Shown: positions 30,195 through 37,643 of the stretch, piece by piece
Layout of the letters: every line of letters begins with the position of its first letter
How positions within the stretch are numbered: the first letter of the stretch is position 1
Assembly: GCA_902598735.1 (NCBI GenBank)
Contig: CACKCM010000003.1
Span: 1-64,000 of the forward strand
From: an uncultured Pelagibacteraceae bacterium
Lineage (GTDB): Bacteria > Pseudomonadota > Alphaproteobacteria > Pelagibacterales > Pelagibacteraceae
Length of the DNA: 64,000 nucleotides
Direction of reading: 5' to 3'
Position numbers and translations under genes: made by a program
Notes under the pieces: generated by a model
The model's database searches: none
Told to the model about the DNA's origin: nothing
Seen by the model: the letters and a program-made list of their open reading frames with translations, nothing else

Positions 30195-30650
30195 ATGTCT
30201 CTTAAAAAACAAATAGACGACAAGCTAAATCAAGCTCTAAAAGCCAAAGATAAAAACACTTATCCGACATTAAGACTTATTATTTCAGCAATAAAAGATG
30301 CAGAAATTGCAGGTCGTTCAAAAGGTCAAAAAGATATTAAGGATAGTGACATTATTTTACTGCTTAAAAAAATGATAAAGCAGAGGAATGAATCTTCCGA
30401 GGTTTACGAAAAAGCGGGTAGAAAAGAACTTTATGAAAATGAAAAAAAAGAAATAGCCATTATTAATACTTTCTTGCCAAAACAATTAAGCGAAGAGGAA
30501 ATTAAAAAAATTTGCAAGGAAGTAATAAAGTCCGTCGGAGCCTCTTCTATGAAAGATATGGGTAAAATAATGGGAGTTTTAAAATCGAAACATTCAGACA
30601 CTTTAGATTTTTCAAAAGTAAGCGTAATTCTGAAAGGACTATTAGGCTAA
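30195..30650 (+). CDS. yqeY: GatB/YqeY domain protein
   Basis: The 151-residue protein has the YqeY layout: N-terminal LKKQIDDKLNQALKAKDKNTYPTLRLIISAIKDAEI, the central helical MIKQRNESSEVYEKAGRKEL, EIAIINTFLPKQLSEEEI, and the C-terminal MKDMGKIMGVLKSKH that resembles the tRNA-binding tail of GatB. A role in tRNA amidation quality is only presumed. It sits 2 bp before dnaG, replacing the rpsU seen there in enterobacteria; yqeY-dnaG-rpoD is common in alphaproteobacteria. Confidence 0.92.
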   Translation: MSLKKQIDDKLNQALKAKDKNTYPTLRLIISAIKDAEIAGRSKGQKDIKDSDIILLLKKMIKQRNESSEVYEKAGRKELYENEKKEIAIINTFLPKQLSEEEIKKICKEVIKSVGASSMKDMGKIMGVLKSKHSDTLDFSKVSVILKGLLG

Positions 30651-30652
30651 GA

Positions 30653-32440
30653 ATGAAATACCCTAAAGAATATTTAAATGAGATAAAATTAAGACTAAAA
30701 GTATCTCAAGTTGTTGGAAAATATGTTCAGCTTAAAAAAAGGGGCAAAGAATTTATAGGTTTATCACCATTTAAAAATGAAAAAACACCATCATTTACAA
30801 TAAATGATGAGAAAGAATTCTATCATTGTTTCAGTACAGGTGAGCATGGGAATATTTTTGATTTCTTAATGAAAACGAAATCTATTGGTTTTGGTGAGGC
30901 AGTAAAAATATTAGCGGCTGAGGCTGGTATGCAGCCATATAGATTTACAAATTTTGACAAAAAAAAAGATTTAAGATTTCAAACCTACAAAAATATTTTT
31001 AAGGATTATATGAATTATTTTAATCAACAAATATTTGATTCCACTAACGAAGATGCTTTAAATTATCTATATGGGAGAGGTTTAAGTAAACATATTATTG
31101 AAGAGTTTCAATTAGGTTACGTTCCATGGAAAAATAATTTATATGATGCTTTATTAAAAAAATATTCTGAAGAAGAATTAAATTTGACTGGCTTATATTA
31201 CAAAAGCGATAAAACTGGTAAATATATTGATCGTTTCAATTCTAGAGTAATTTTTCCAATTAAGAATATTTCTGGTGATACCGTAGCTTTCGGAGGACGA
31301 GTAATTCGAAATGGAAAATTAGCAAAATATATAAATTCTCCTGAAACTGAGTTTTACAAAAAAGGAAATATGATTTTTAATTTAGACAAAGCAAAAAACT
31401 TAAGATCTGAAACAGAAAATGTATTAATTGTTGAAGGTTATATGGATGTTGTAAGTGTATATGCATCCGGAATTAAAAATGTAATTTCTAACTCAGGAAC
31501 AGCTTTGACAGAAAGGCAGATAAGTTTAATTTGGAAATTTTTTTCTAATCCTATCCTTTGTTTAGATGGGGACGAAAGCGGTCAAAAAGCTGCTATAAGA
31601 ATAGCTGAAAGATTATTTCCACTAATTAATGAGAAAAATAAAATTTATTTTTCTATAATGCCTGATGGGAAAGATCCTGATGACTATATCAAACAAAAAG
31701 GAAATGAAGGGCTTAAAAATTTACTTAAAGAAAAAGAAATAATTCAATCTTTTATTTGGAATTATTATTTATCTAAAATAGATAAAGATAATCCTTACGA
31801 AGTATCAAAGTTTGAGAAAGAGATAAAAAAATTATCTTACAGTATTAAAGATGAAATTTTAAAAAAATATGTTCTTGAAGATTTTCTTGAAAAAATAAAT
31901 AAGCTTACACCTAATCAAAGCTCAAGAAAGAATTATAATTTTAATGATTTCCAAAAGAAGAAAGACCATAAAATATTGAAAGAAACTAAAATTCTTCATC
32001 AGAAAAAAAAAGATTTGTCCAAAATTCAAATAATTGAATTTTCAATTTTATTTATAATCTTAAATTATTTGGAAATAGCTTCAAAAAAATTAGAGGAGCT
32101 ATCAAATTTAGAGTTCATGTCTGAAAAAAATGAAAATCTTAAAAATGAAATTATTTCATCTTTAATCGAGGGAAATGATGAAATGGTAATTAAATCAAAA
32201 ATCAATGAAGATTTTGAAAAGATAATTAAAGAAATAAATGAAAATTCAAATATTCAAATGATTACAAAAAATAAAAAAATTCAAGATATTTCTGAATTTC
32301 TTGATGAATTAGTTCAAGATCATCGAGACCAGAGCAATCTCAAAAAAATAGAGTCTTTGGAGCAAAAACTTATAAACAGCCTAGATGAAAACTCATATTC
32401 TGAACTAATTAGGCTTAAAAGCCAATTAAATCGGGATTAA
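30653..32440 (+). CDS. dnaG: DNA primase, with degraded zinc-binding site
   Basis: DnaG lays RNA primers at the fork. The order is an N-terminal CHC2-type domain (1-95), the catalytic TOPRIM core (LIVEGYMDVVSV with its Glu and CLDGDESGQKAA with the Asp pair), and a divergent helical C-terminus that should contact DnaB. Length is 595. In the first domain three of the four classical zinc ligands are replaced: Ser38 for Cys, Lys41 for His and Thr62 for Cys, while Cys59 remains. The surrounding fold residues (PF-x-NEKTPSFT and FYHCF) are kept. The gene is intact and in operon context. Confidence 0.95.
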   Translation: MKYPKEYLNEIKLRLKVSQVVGKYVQLKKRGKEFIGLSPFKNEKTPSFTINDEKEFYHCFSTGEHGNIFDFLMKTKSIGFGEAVKILAAEAGMQPYRFTNFDKKKDLRFQTYKNIFKDYMNYFNQQIFDSTNEDALNYLYGRGLSKHIIEEFQLGYVPWKNNLYDALLKKYSEEELNLTGLYYKSDKTGKYIDRFNSRVIFPIKNISGDTVAFGGRVIRNGKLAKYINSPETEFYKKGNMIFNLDKAKNLRSETENVLIVEGYMDVVSVYASGIKNVISNSGTALTERQISLIWKFFSNPILCLDGDESGQKAAIRIAERLFPLINEKNKIYFSIMPDGKDPDDYIKQKGNEGLKNLLKEKEIIQSFIWNYYLSKIDKDNPYEVSKFEKEIKKLSYSIKDEILKKYVLEDFLEKINKLTPNQSSRKNYNFNDFQKKKDHKILKETKILHQKKKDLSKIQIIEFSILFIILNYLEIASKKLEELSNLEFMSEKNENLKNEIISSLIEGNDEMVIKSKINEDFEKIIKEINENSNIQMITKNKKIQDISEFLDELVQDHRDQSNLKKIESLEQKLINSLDENSYSELIRLKSQLNRD

Positions 32441-32492
32441 AAAAGTATAGAATTTTCTTATTTAGGCTTTATATATATTTCACATTTCATTT

Positions 32493-34358
32493 ATGGTTGA
32501 AAAATTGATAACAAAATCATTTGAACGACTTCTTGATAAAGGCAAGCATAGAGGCTTCATAACTTATGAAGAGCTTGGAAAATCTTTAGGTAAAAGAAAT
32601 AGTACTTCTGAAAATATCGAAAAAGCACTAATTATCTTGGTAGATGAAAAAATTACCTTAGTAGAAAAAAAATCTCAATTTCAATCCAACAAAAAAAAAG
32701 AAGCAACCTCGACCTCTGAAGAGAAAACTTCTGATAAAAGCGATGACCCTATTAGAATGTACCTTAGAGAGATGGGCGGAGTTGAATTACTTTCTAGAGA
32801 GGGAGAAATCGCAATCGCGAAAAGAATTGAAGCTGGTAAAGATGTCATGATAAACGCTTTGACCCAAAGTCCTATTGTTGGAAAAAAAATTAATGAATGG
32901 AAAGAGCAAATAGAAAATCATGGTTTATTAGTAAGAGATATAATAGATATTGACTCTACTTATGAAGATTTTGAGGGTCAAGATGATGATGAAGATTTAA
33001 AAATAAAAAAAACAAAAATTAATAAAGAAAAAGAAAAAGAGCAGAAAACTAGCAATGAAGATCAAGAGACCTCACAAAATGAGGATGATGAGTTTAATGT
33101 TTCTCTGGCAAAAATGGAGGAAGAAATTAAGCCGAAGATAATCACAATACTTGACTCATTAAATAAGAATTATTCAAAACTTCAAAAGTACCAAGTCGAG
33201 AAATTGAATTGTTTGCTTGACTCAAAAGAGTTGTCAATTTCCAAAAATAAAAATTTTAAAAAAATTCAAGAAATTCTTGTAGATGACTTTAAAAATTTAC
33301 AATTAGCACCTCATGTAGTGGAGGAATTAGTTCAAGCTCATTATAAAGAAAATAAAAAAATAGTCTCTTTAGAAGGAGTGTTGTTAAGATTAGCCATGGA
33401 TAATAAAATTAGTCGAGAAGAATTTCTTAAATATTATTTAGGAAATGAAATTAATCCAAAATTTGAGTCATTTTTAAAAGAAAATGTGACTTGGAAAACA
33501 TTTTTTAAAAAATATAAAAAAGATTTTTCAGAGATTAAAGACCGATTAGTCGAGTTTAGTAAAAAAATTGGTTTATCAGTTGGTGAGTTTAAAAAGTTAG
33601 TAAGTAGAATTCAAAAAGGCGAGAGAGAGTCAAGAATAGCAAAAAAAGAAATGGTAGAAGCAAACTTGAGATTAGTAATCTCGATCGCTAAAAAATATAC
33701 TAATAGAGGTCTTCAGTTTTTAGACCTTATACAAGAGGGAAATATAGGATTAATGAAAGCGGTAGATAAATTCGAGTACAGAAGAGGATATAAATTTTCA
33801 ACTTATGCTACTTGGTGGATAAGACAAGCCATAACTAGGTCTATAGCAGATCAAGCTAGAACTATAAGAATACCTGTGCATATGATTGAGACCATCAATA
33901 AAATTGTAAGAACGCAGAGACAAATAATGAGTGAGTTTGGAAGAGAGCCAACGCCAGAGGAGCTTGCAAAAAAATTGGCAATGCCTTTGGAGAAAGTGAG
34001 AAAAGTTTTAAAGATTGCTAAAGAGCCTGTATCACTAGAGACACCAGTTGGAGATGAGGAAGATAGCAGTCTCGGAGATTTTATTGAAGATAAAAACGCT
34101 CTTCAGCCTTTGGATACAGCAATTCAATCAAATTTAAGTGAGTCTACAACAAAAATTTTAGCTTCTTTAACGCCTAGAGAAGAAAGAGTTCTTAGAATGC
34201 GTTTTGGAATAGGAATGAATACAGATCATACTTTAGAGGAGGTTGGGTTACAATTTTCTGTAACACGAGAAAGAATAAGACAAATTGAAGCTAAAGCACT
34301 CCGAAAATTAAAACATCCAAGTAGATCTAAACAACTAAAAAGTTTCTTAGAAAAGTAA
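32493..34358 (+). CDS. rpoD: RNA polymerase primary sigma factor (sigma-70)
   Basis: The 621-residue housekeeping sigma factor has a short region 1.1, region 1.2 from about residue 85 ([12 protein letters not shown]), and a long acidic non-conserved insert. Region 2 has [20 protein letters not shown] and the promoter-melting [12 protein letters not shown]. Region 3 follows, and region 4 has the -35-reading helix in [20 protein letters not shown]. It follows dnaG by 52 bp. The region 2.4 and 4.2 residues look standard, so TTGACA/TATAAT-type promoters are expected in this genome. Confidence 0.97.
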   Translation: MVEKLITKSFERLLDKGKHRGFITYEELGKSLGKRNSTSENIEKALIILVDEKITLVEKKSQFQSNKKKEATSTSEEKTSDKSDDPIRMYLREMGGVELLSREGEIAIAKRIEAGKDVMINALTQSPIVGKKINEWKEQIENHGLLVRDIIDIDSTYEDFEGQDDDEDLKIKKTKINKEKEKEQKTSNEDQETSQNEDDEFNVSLAKMEEEIKPKIITILDSLNKNYSKLQKYQVEKLNCLLDSKELSISKNKNFKKIQEILVDDFKNLQLAPHVVEELVQAHYKENKKIVSLEGVLLRLAMDNKISREEFLKYYLGNEINPKFESFLKENVTWKTFFKKYKKDFSEIKDRLVEFSKKIGLSVGEFKKLVSRIQKGERESRIAKKEMVEANLRLVISIAKKYTNRGLQFLDLIQEGNIGLMKAVDKFEYRRGYKFSTYATWWIRQAITRSIADQARTIRIPVHMIETINKIVRTQRQIMSEFGREPTPEELAKKLAMPLEKVRKVLKIAKEPVSLETPVGDEEDSSLGDFIEDKNALQPLDTAIQSNLSESTTKILASLTPREERVLRMRFGIGMNTDHTLEEVGLQFSVTRERIRQIEAKALRKLKHPSRSKQLKSFLEK

Positions 34359-34384
34359 TTTTTGTGATATAAGTTTTAAATCAA

Positions 34385-34461
34385 GGGCCTGTAGCTCAGT
34401 TGGTTAGAGCAGTACACTCATAATGTATTGGTCCCAGGTTCGAGTCCTGGCGGGCCCACCA
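34385..34461 (+). tRNA. tRNA with CAU anticodon (Met elongator or Ile2)
   Basis: A full cloverleaf of 77 nt is present. The acceptor stem GGGCCTG pairs with CGGGCCC (one T-G pair), the D arm is TAGCTCAGTTGGTTAGAGC, and the anticodon loop is CTCATAA with CAT at its centre. The T arm is CCAGGTTCGAGTCCTGG, then discriminator A and encoded CCA. A CAU anticodon serves initiator Met, elongator Met or, when lysidine-modified, Ile. The standard paired acceptor end excludes the initiator. The GGGCC acceptor start, as in tRNA-Ile, slightly favours Ile2, but I cannot decide between the two. A TATAAG box at 34368-34373 could be its -10. Confidence 0.95.
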
Positions 34462-34465
34462 ATTT

Positions 34466-35062
34466 TTAGTTTTTCAGAAATTCTTCTAATTTTTTTATAA
34501 GAATTTTAATATTATTATTATTCGAGCTTAGGATCGATGAAAACTCCTCTTTCTGGGTTCTAGCTAAGCTCAAGCCCTCAACAATTAAATCTCTTATTAG
34601 TGGTTTATCAGGGTTTTTAGTATAAATTCTCCAATCAATTTTTATTTCCGGACTCCCGTCCGAAGGATTAATCTTTGAGCTTACAATTGTATAATTAGAA
34701 CTTTTTTGTTCAGCTTCAGTTACTTCAAACTTGCTTGCCGAATAATCAGTTAGTCTTGAAGTAAGGCTTTTAAGAAAATATTTTTCAAAAGTTTTTTGAT
34801 AATTTGTTAAATCACTTTTTTCGGCTGATTTTCTTACCTCGCCAAGTGTATAAAGACCTAAAGCCTTTATATCAACATTTTCTAAGGCAATCTTTTCAAT
34901 AAATTTTTCTTTTTCCTCAATAGAAATACTTTTATCTGAAAGCTTACTTATTGCATCGTTTACAAGTTCTCCGACAAACTCTTTTGGATCAGAGCTATAT
35001 GCTTCTGCTATACCACATGATAATTTTACAAATAAAAATAAATAAATACTTAATTTTTTCAT
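34466..35062 (-). CDS. mlaC: MlaC/Ttg2D-family periplasmic phospholipid-binding protein
   Basis: MlaC shuttles phospholipids across the periplasm between the outer-membrane MlaA complex and the inner-membrane MlaFEDB transporter. A short hydrophobic signal sequence precedes the mature protein near YSSDP. Family features are the helical FVGELVNDAISKLSD start, the YQKTFEKYFLKSLTSRLTDYS block, and the IKIDWRIYTKNPDKPLIRDLIVEGLSLARTQKEEFSSIL beta-strand/helix pair. Its stop lies 4 bp from the 3' end of the opposing tRNA. It follows mlaA in the same direction. No mlaFED genes are in the window. Confidence 0.88.
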   Translation of the reverse strand: MKKLSIYLFLFVKLSCGIAEAYSSDPKEFVGELVNDAISKLSDKSISIEEKEKFIEKIALENVDIKALGLYTLGEVRKSAEKSDLTNYQKTFEKYFLKSLTSRLTDYSASKFEVTEAEQKSSNYTIVSSKINPSDGSPEIKIDWRIYTKNPDKPLIRDLIVEGLSLARTQKEEFSSILSSNNNNIKILIKKLEEFLKN

Positions 35063-35076
35063 CTAAATAATAAGTA

Positions 35077-35817
35077 TTAGTTATCTAAACTTCCCCAATC
35101 ATCCTGCTCTGAAACAGAATTTTTAATTTTATTTTGCCTATCTTGAAGATATATGCTTTTCATTGAAGAATATAGGTCTATTGAATTTTTTTCTAGGCTA
35201 TCAAAGTTATTAATATTGTTTGATCTAAAATCGATTGCACCAGTCCCCTTAACTGAAAAGTAATCTAGTTCATTACCTGAAATTCCAAATATTTCATTTT
35301 CTCTTATTGTAACGTGAGCAAAGGGGTCAATAAAACTATCTACTACTAATCCAAAACTATCTCTTAGAGTAGTTGGACCCAATATTGGCAACACATAGTA
35401 GCATCCTGGACCAAAACCATAAACACCTAAAGTTTGGCCAACATCTTCTTTATGAGGTTTAAAACCGAGTTTTTCTGCCGGGTTAAATATTCCTAATATA
35501 CCTACTGTCGAATTAATTAAGATACTTCCAGTCGCATTTCCAAGTTCTTTAAAATTTCCCTGAAGTAGTGAGTTTGGAATTGATAGAAGTGTTGCAATGT
35601 TAGAGGTAAAATTATTTGCTCCACTTTTAATAACCCTAGGTAGTTTATTATATCCTTTAGCTACCGGCTCAAGTACAATGCTATCAAATGCCATGTTAAA
35701 CTTAAATACTGATCTACTAACTCCCTCAAAACATTCGTTAGAAGCTTTTGCAGAATTTAGAAGTGTAAAAAAAATAATAAATGTAAAAAGTAAAATTTTG
35801 ATCTGTTTTAGCAACAT
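35077..35817 (-). CDS. mlaA: MlaA/VacJ-family outer-membrane lipid asymmetry protein
   Basis: MlaA removes misplaced phospholipids from the outer leaflet of the outer membrane. Family blocks are FEGVSRSVFKFNMAFD, the GNATGSILINSTVGILG ridge, HKEDVGQTLGVYGFGPGCYYVLPILG and TTLRDSFGLVVD. The N-terminus is a signal peptide ending near SAKAS. I see no lipobox: the only early cysteine follows Asn-Glu. Most MlaA proteins are lipoproteins, so this one may be anchored by its helices alone. It is 14 bp upstream of mlaC. Confidence 0.9.
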   Translation of the reverse strand: MLLKQIKILLFTFIIFFTLLNSAKASNECFEGVSRSVFKFNMAFDSIVLEPVAKGYNKLPRVIKSGANNFTSNIATLLSIPNSLLQGNFKELGNATGSILINSTVGILGIFNPAEKLGFKPHKEDVGQTLGVYGFGPGCYYVLPILGPTTLRDSFGLVVDSFIDPFAHVTIRENEIFGISGNELDYFSVKGTGAIDFRSNNINNFDSLEKNSIDLYSSMKSIYLQDRQNKIKNSVSEQDDWGSLDN

Positions 35818-35916
35818 ATCCTAAAGCTATATATATAATTTTAAAATATTTGCTATATAAATTGTTCTAAAAAAGCTTTAATTTTGTTCCGATTTTGATT
35901 AAATTTTACTTAATAA

Positions 35917-36642
35917 ATGAGAAATATCTTAGATTTGTCGCCAAATTTTTCAAAAAAAACTAGAAAAAAAAGTAACATTAAATTCGTGATAATTCATTAC
36001 ACAGGAATGCAATCTGAAATTGAATCTTTTTATAGGCTTAAAGATAAGAAATCTAAGGTTAGTTGCCATTATATAATAAATAAAAAAGGTAAAATTTTTC
36101 AAATGGTATTGGATAAGCACTCTGCTTGGCATGCAGGTAAATCAAGATGGCAAAACTATAGAAATTTAAATAAATATTCTATTGGAATTGAGCTAGTTAA
36201 TAGAGGTCATGCTTATGGTTATGAAAATTATTCAAAAAAGCAAATAAATAGTTTGATAAAATTATGTAAAAAATTGAAAACTAAATATAGGCTAAAAAAA
36301 GAAAATTTTTTAGGTCACTCAGATGTAGCCCCATTAAGGAAAATAGATCCTGGTGAAAAATTTCCCTGGGAAAAAATGAGTAAAATTTCTTTAGGACTTT
36401 GGTATAATAAAAAAAAATTAAAAAACCAATTTAAAGTTAAGAAAAACCTTAAATACAAAGAGTTATTTTTTAAAAATTTACATAATATTGGTTATAGGTA
36501 CTTTCAAATAAGTAAAAGAAAATCTGGAGATAAAAAAGTTATTCGAGCGTTTCAAATGAGATTTATACCTAGAGAAGTAACCGGTAAAATCGACAAAAAA
36601 ACCTTTCAAATTAGTAGTTTTTTATCCAACTTAAGAAAATAA
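35917..36642 (+). CDS. N-acetylmuramoyl-L-alanine amidase, AmpD/AmiD type with C-terminal peptidoglycan-binding domain
   Basis: The Amidase_2 fold is clear. Zinc ligands are H27 (VIIHYTG), H134 (LGHSDVAP) and D144 (KIDPG), and the IGIELVNRGH block supplies the conserved Glu. The enzyme cuts the bond between N-acetylmuramate and L-Ala of the stem peptide. The C-terminal 70 residues resemble a PG_binding_1 repeat (IRAFQMRFIPREVTGKIDKKT). AmiD is normally an exported lipoprotein, but no signal peptide is seen here, so it may act on recycled anhydro-muropeptides in the cytosol or the start may be misjudged. It lies just upstream of rnpB. Confidence 0.88.
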   Translation: MRNILDLSPNFSKKTRKKSNIKFVIIHYTGMQSEIESFYRLKDKKSKVSCHYIINKKGKIFQMVLDKHSAWHAGKSRWQNYRNLNKYSIGIELVNRGHAYGYENYSKKQINSLIKLCKKLKTKYRLKKENFLGHSDVAPLRKIDPGEKFPWEKMSKISLGLWYNKKKLKNQFKVKKNLKYKELFFKNLHNIGYRYFQISKRKSGDKKVIRAFQMRFIPREVTGKIDKKTFQISSFLSNLRK

Positions 36643-36643
36643 C

Positions 36644-36672
36644 TTGATCATTTGGCATTAATTGATTAATAG
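36644..36672 (+). promoter_or_regulatory. Promoter of rnpB
   Basis: TTGATC at 36644-36649 and TAATAG at 36667-36672 are 17 bp apart. The -10 ends 6 bp before position 36678, where the first base of the predicted P1 stem lies. The coincidence of ideal spacing with the independently placed RNA end supports it. Confidence 0.6.
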
Positions 36673-36677
36673 ATAAT

Positions 36678-37035
36678 TGCCAGATAATTGGATTATCGCT
36701 GGTAAATATTTATCAGAGGAAAGTCCGGGCTCCATAAAGACACAGTGCCAGCTAACCGCTGGCGATGGTGACTTCAGGGATAGTGCCACAGAAAATAAAC
36801 CGCCTTATCAAGGCAAGGGTGAAACGGCGAGGTAAGAGCTCACCGGTTTTTTGGTAACAAAAAACGCATGGCAAACCCCACTGGGAGCAAGGTTAAATAG
36901 AGAAGACTTTGCGTGAAAGCGCTAAAAACAGTCTTTAGTTTGTCTTCTGGGTTAACCGCTTGAGCTTAAGTGTGAACTTGAGCCTAGAGAAATGATATCT
37001 TAAATGACAGAACCCGGCTTATAGATTATCTGGCA
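36678..37035 (+). ncRNA. rnpB: RNase P RNA (bacterial type A)
   Basis: The catalytic RNA that trims tRNA 5' leaders. The ends are set by a perfect 11-bp P1 helix: TGCCAGATAAT (36678-36688) pairs with ATTATCTGGCA (37025-37035). Conserved cores are visible: GAGGAAAGTCCGGGCTCC near 36716-36733, the ACAGTGCCAGCTAACCGCTGG region, AGGGTGAAACGGCGAGGTAAGAGC near 36817, AACCCCACTGGGAGCAAGG, and the closing GACAGAACCCGGCTTATAG. About 358 nt. It lies between the amidase and mraZ genes, a common alphaproteobacterial position. Confidence 0.97.
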
Positions 37036-37085
37036 AAATCCAATACTTTTGTTCTACATTTGTACTTTATTGCAATACAAATTCA

Positions 37086-37113
37086 TTGACTATTTTATAA
37101 AAACCCATACTAT
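37086..37113 (+). promoter_or_regulatory. Candidate promoter of the mraZ-led division and cell-wall cluster
   Basis: TTGACT (37086-37091) and TACTAT (37108-37113) are 16 bp apart. Transcription would start near 37120, about 59 bp before the mraZ ATG. The -10 lies inside the CCCA repeats described separately, so a protein bound there would block or alter initiation. It is the best promoter-like match I see ahead of the 21-kb run of plus-strand genes. Confidence 0.5.
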
Positions 37114-37127
37114 CCCATCAAATCCCA
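37104..37127 (+). promoter_or_regulatory. Triple MraZ-box operator, three CCCA (TGGG) units at 10-bp period
   Basis: CCCA occurs at 37104, 37114 and 37124, exactly 10 bp apart, the last two as TCCCA. On the other strand these are TGGG repeats. E. coli MraZ is known to bind TGGGN direct repeats separated by 5 bp (10-bp period) upstream of its own operon. G/C-rich repeats stand out in this AT-rich sequence, they overlap the candidate -10, and mraZ is the first gene downstream. Autoregulation of the cluster is the straightforward reading. Confidence 0.75.
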
Positions 37128-37178
37128 TAATGGAGGGTGATTTGAAAATAATAAGAAAAAAAAGGTTTAGTACAAACT

Positions 37179-37643
37179 ATGTTTCTATCGAATTACGAAA
37201 ACAAAATAGACAAGAAAGGGCGAGTATCAGTGCCATCTACTTTTAGATCACATTTAAATTCCTTAGGATATAATGGTTTCATTAGTTACCCATCTTTTAA
37301 TCATTTAGCGCTAGAAGCGTGTTCCCAAGATAGAATTGAAAAACTTTCTAATACAATTGACACGCTTAATCCTTTTGAAGAAAAAAGAGATTTTTTTGCA
37401 ACATCTGTCTTATCTGAAAGTGAAAATTTACAATTTGATACAGAAGGACGTATTTCAATTTCAGAAAAATTGTTAGCTCACGCTAAAATAAAAAATGTAG
37501 CTTTATTTGTTGGTCTTGGAAAAACATTTCAAATTTGGGAGCCGAAAAACTTTGAGAAATTTAAATTATTTGCAAGAAAAAAAGCTTTCCAAAATAGATC
37601 AAATTTAAAATGGGAAAATAAACAGAAAGGGGAGTTGTCATGA
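37179..37643 (+). CDS. mraZ: Transcriptional regulator MraZ
   Basis: MraZ is an AbrB-like DNA-binding protein forming ring oligomers; in E. coli it represses its own dcw operon. The 154-residue protein has the duplicated SpoVT/AbrB-like motif: KIDKKGRVSVPSTFRSHL near residue 10 and FDTEGRISISEKLLAHA near residue 87, each with the D-x-x-GR signature. The ATG at 37179 gives the family-like start MFLSNYENKID. Its stop overlaps the ftsZ ATG (ATGA), so the pair is probably coupled in translation. Confidence 0.95.
   Translation: MFLSNYENKIDKKGRVSVPSTFRSHLNSLGYNGFISYPSFNHLALEACSQDRIEKLSNTIDTLNPFEEKRDFFATSVLSESENLQFDTEGRISISEKLLAHAKIKNVALFVGLGKTFQIWEPKNFEKFKLFARKKAFQNRSNLKWENKQKGELS
37628..37634 (+). 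promoter_or_regulatory. Strong ribosome binding site of ftsZ
   Basis: AGGGGAG ends 5 nt before the ftsZ ATG at 37640. Most starts in this window have weak or no purine-rich sites, so the near-consensus here suggests high FtsZ output per transcript relative to its neighbours. Confidence 0.6.

Noticed and set aside
30072..30212. Hydrophobic leader of carA as a real signal peptide or membrane anchor
   Set aside because: CarA is a cytosolic partner of CarB, the stretch has no counterpart in the family, and it overlaps the divergent yqeY start.
36678..37035. Repeated GC-rich hairpins here considered as a mobile element or riboswitch
   Set aside because: The 11-bp closing helix and the conserved RNase P cores account for all of it.
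37049..37246. 65-codon plus-strand frame across the mraZ promoter
   Set aside because: It runs through the CCCA repeats and overlaps mraZ in another frame. Its first half would be untranscribed if the promoter call is right. Only the TTG-initiated second half was kept as a weak observation.
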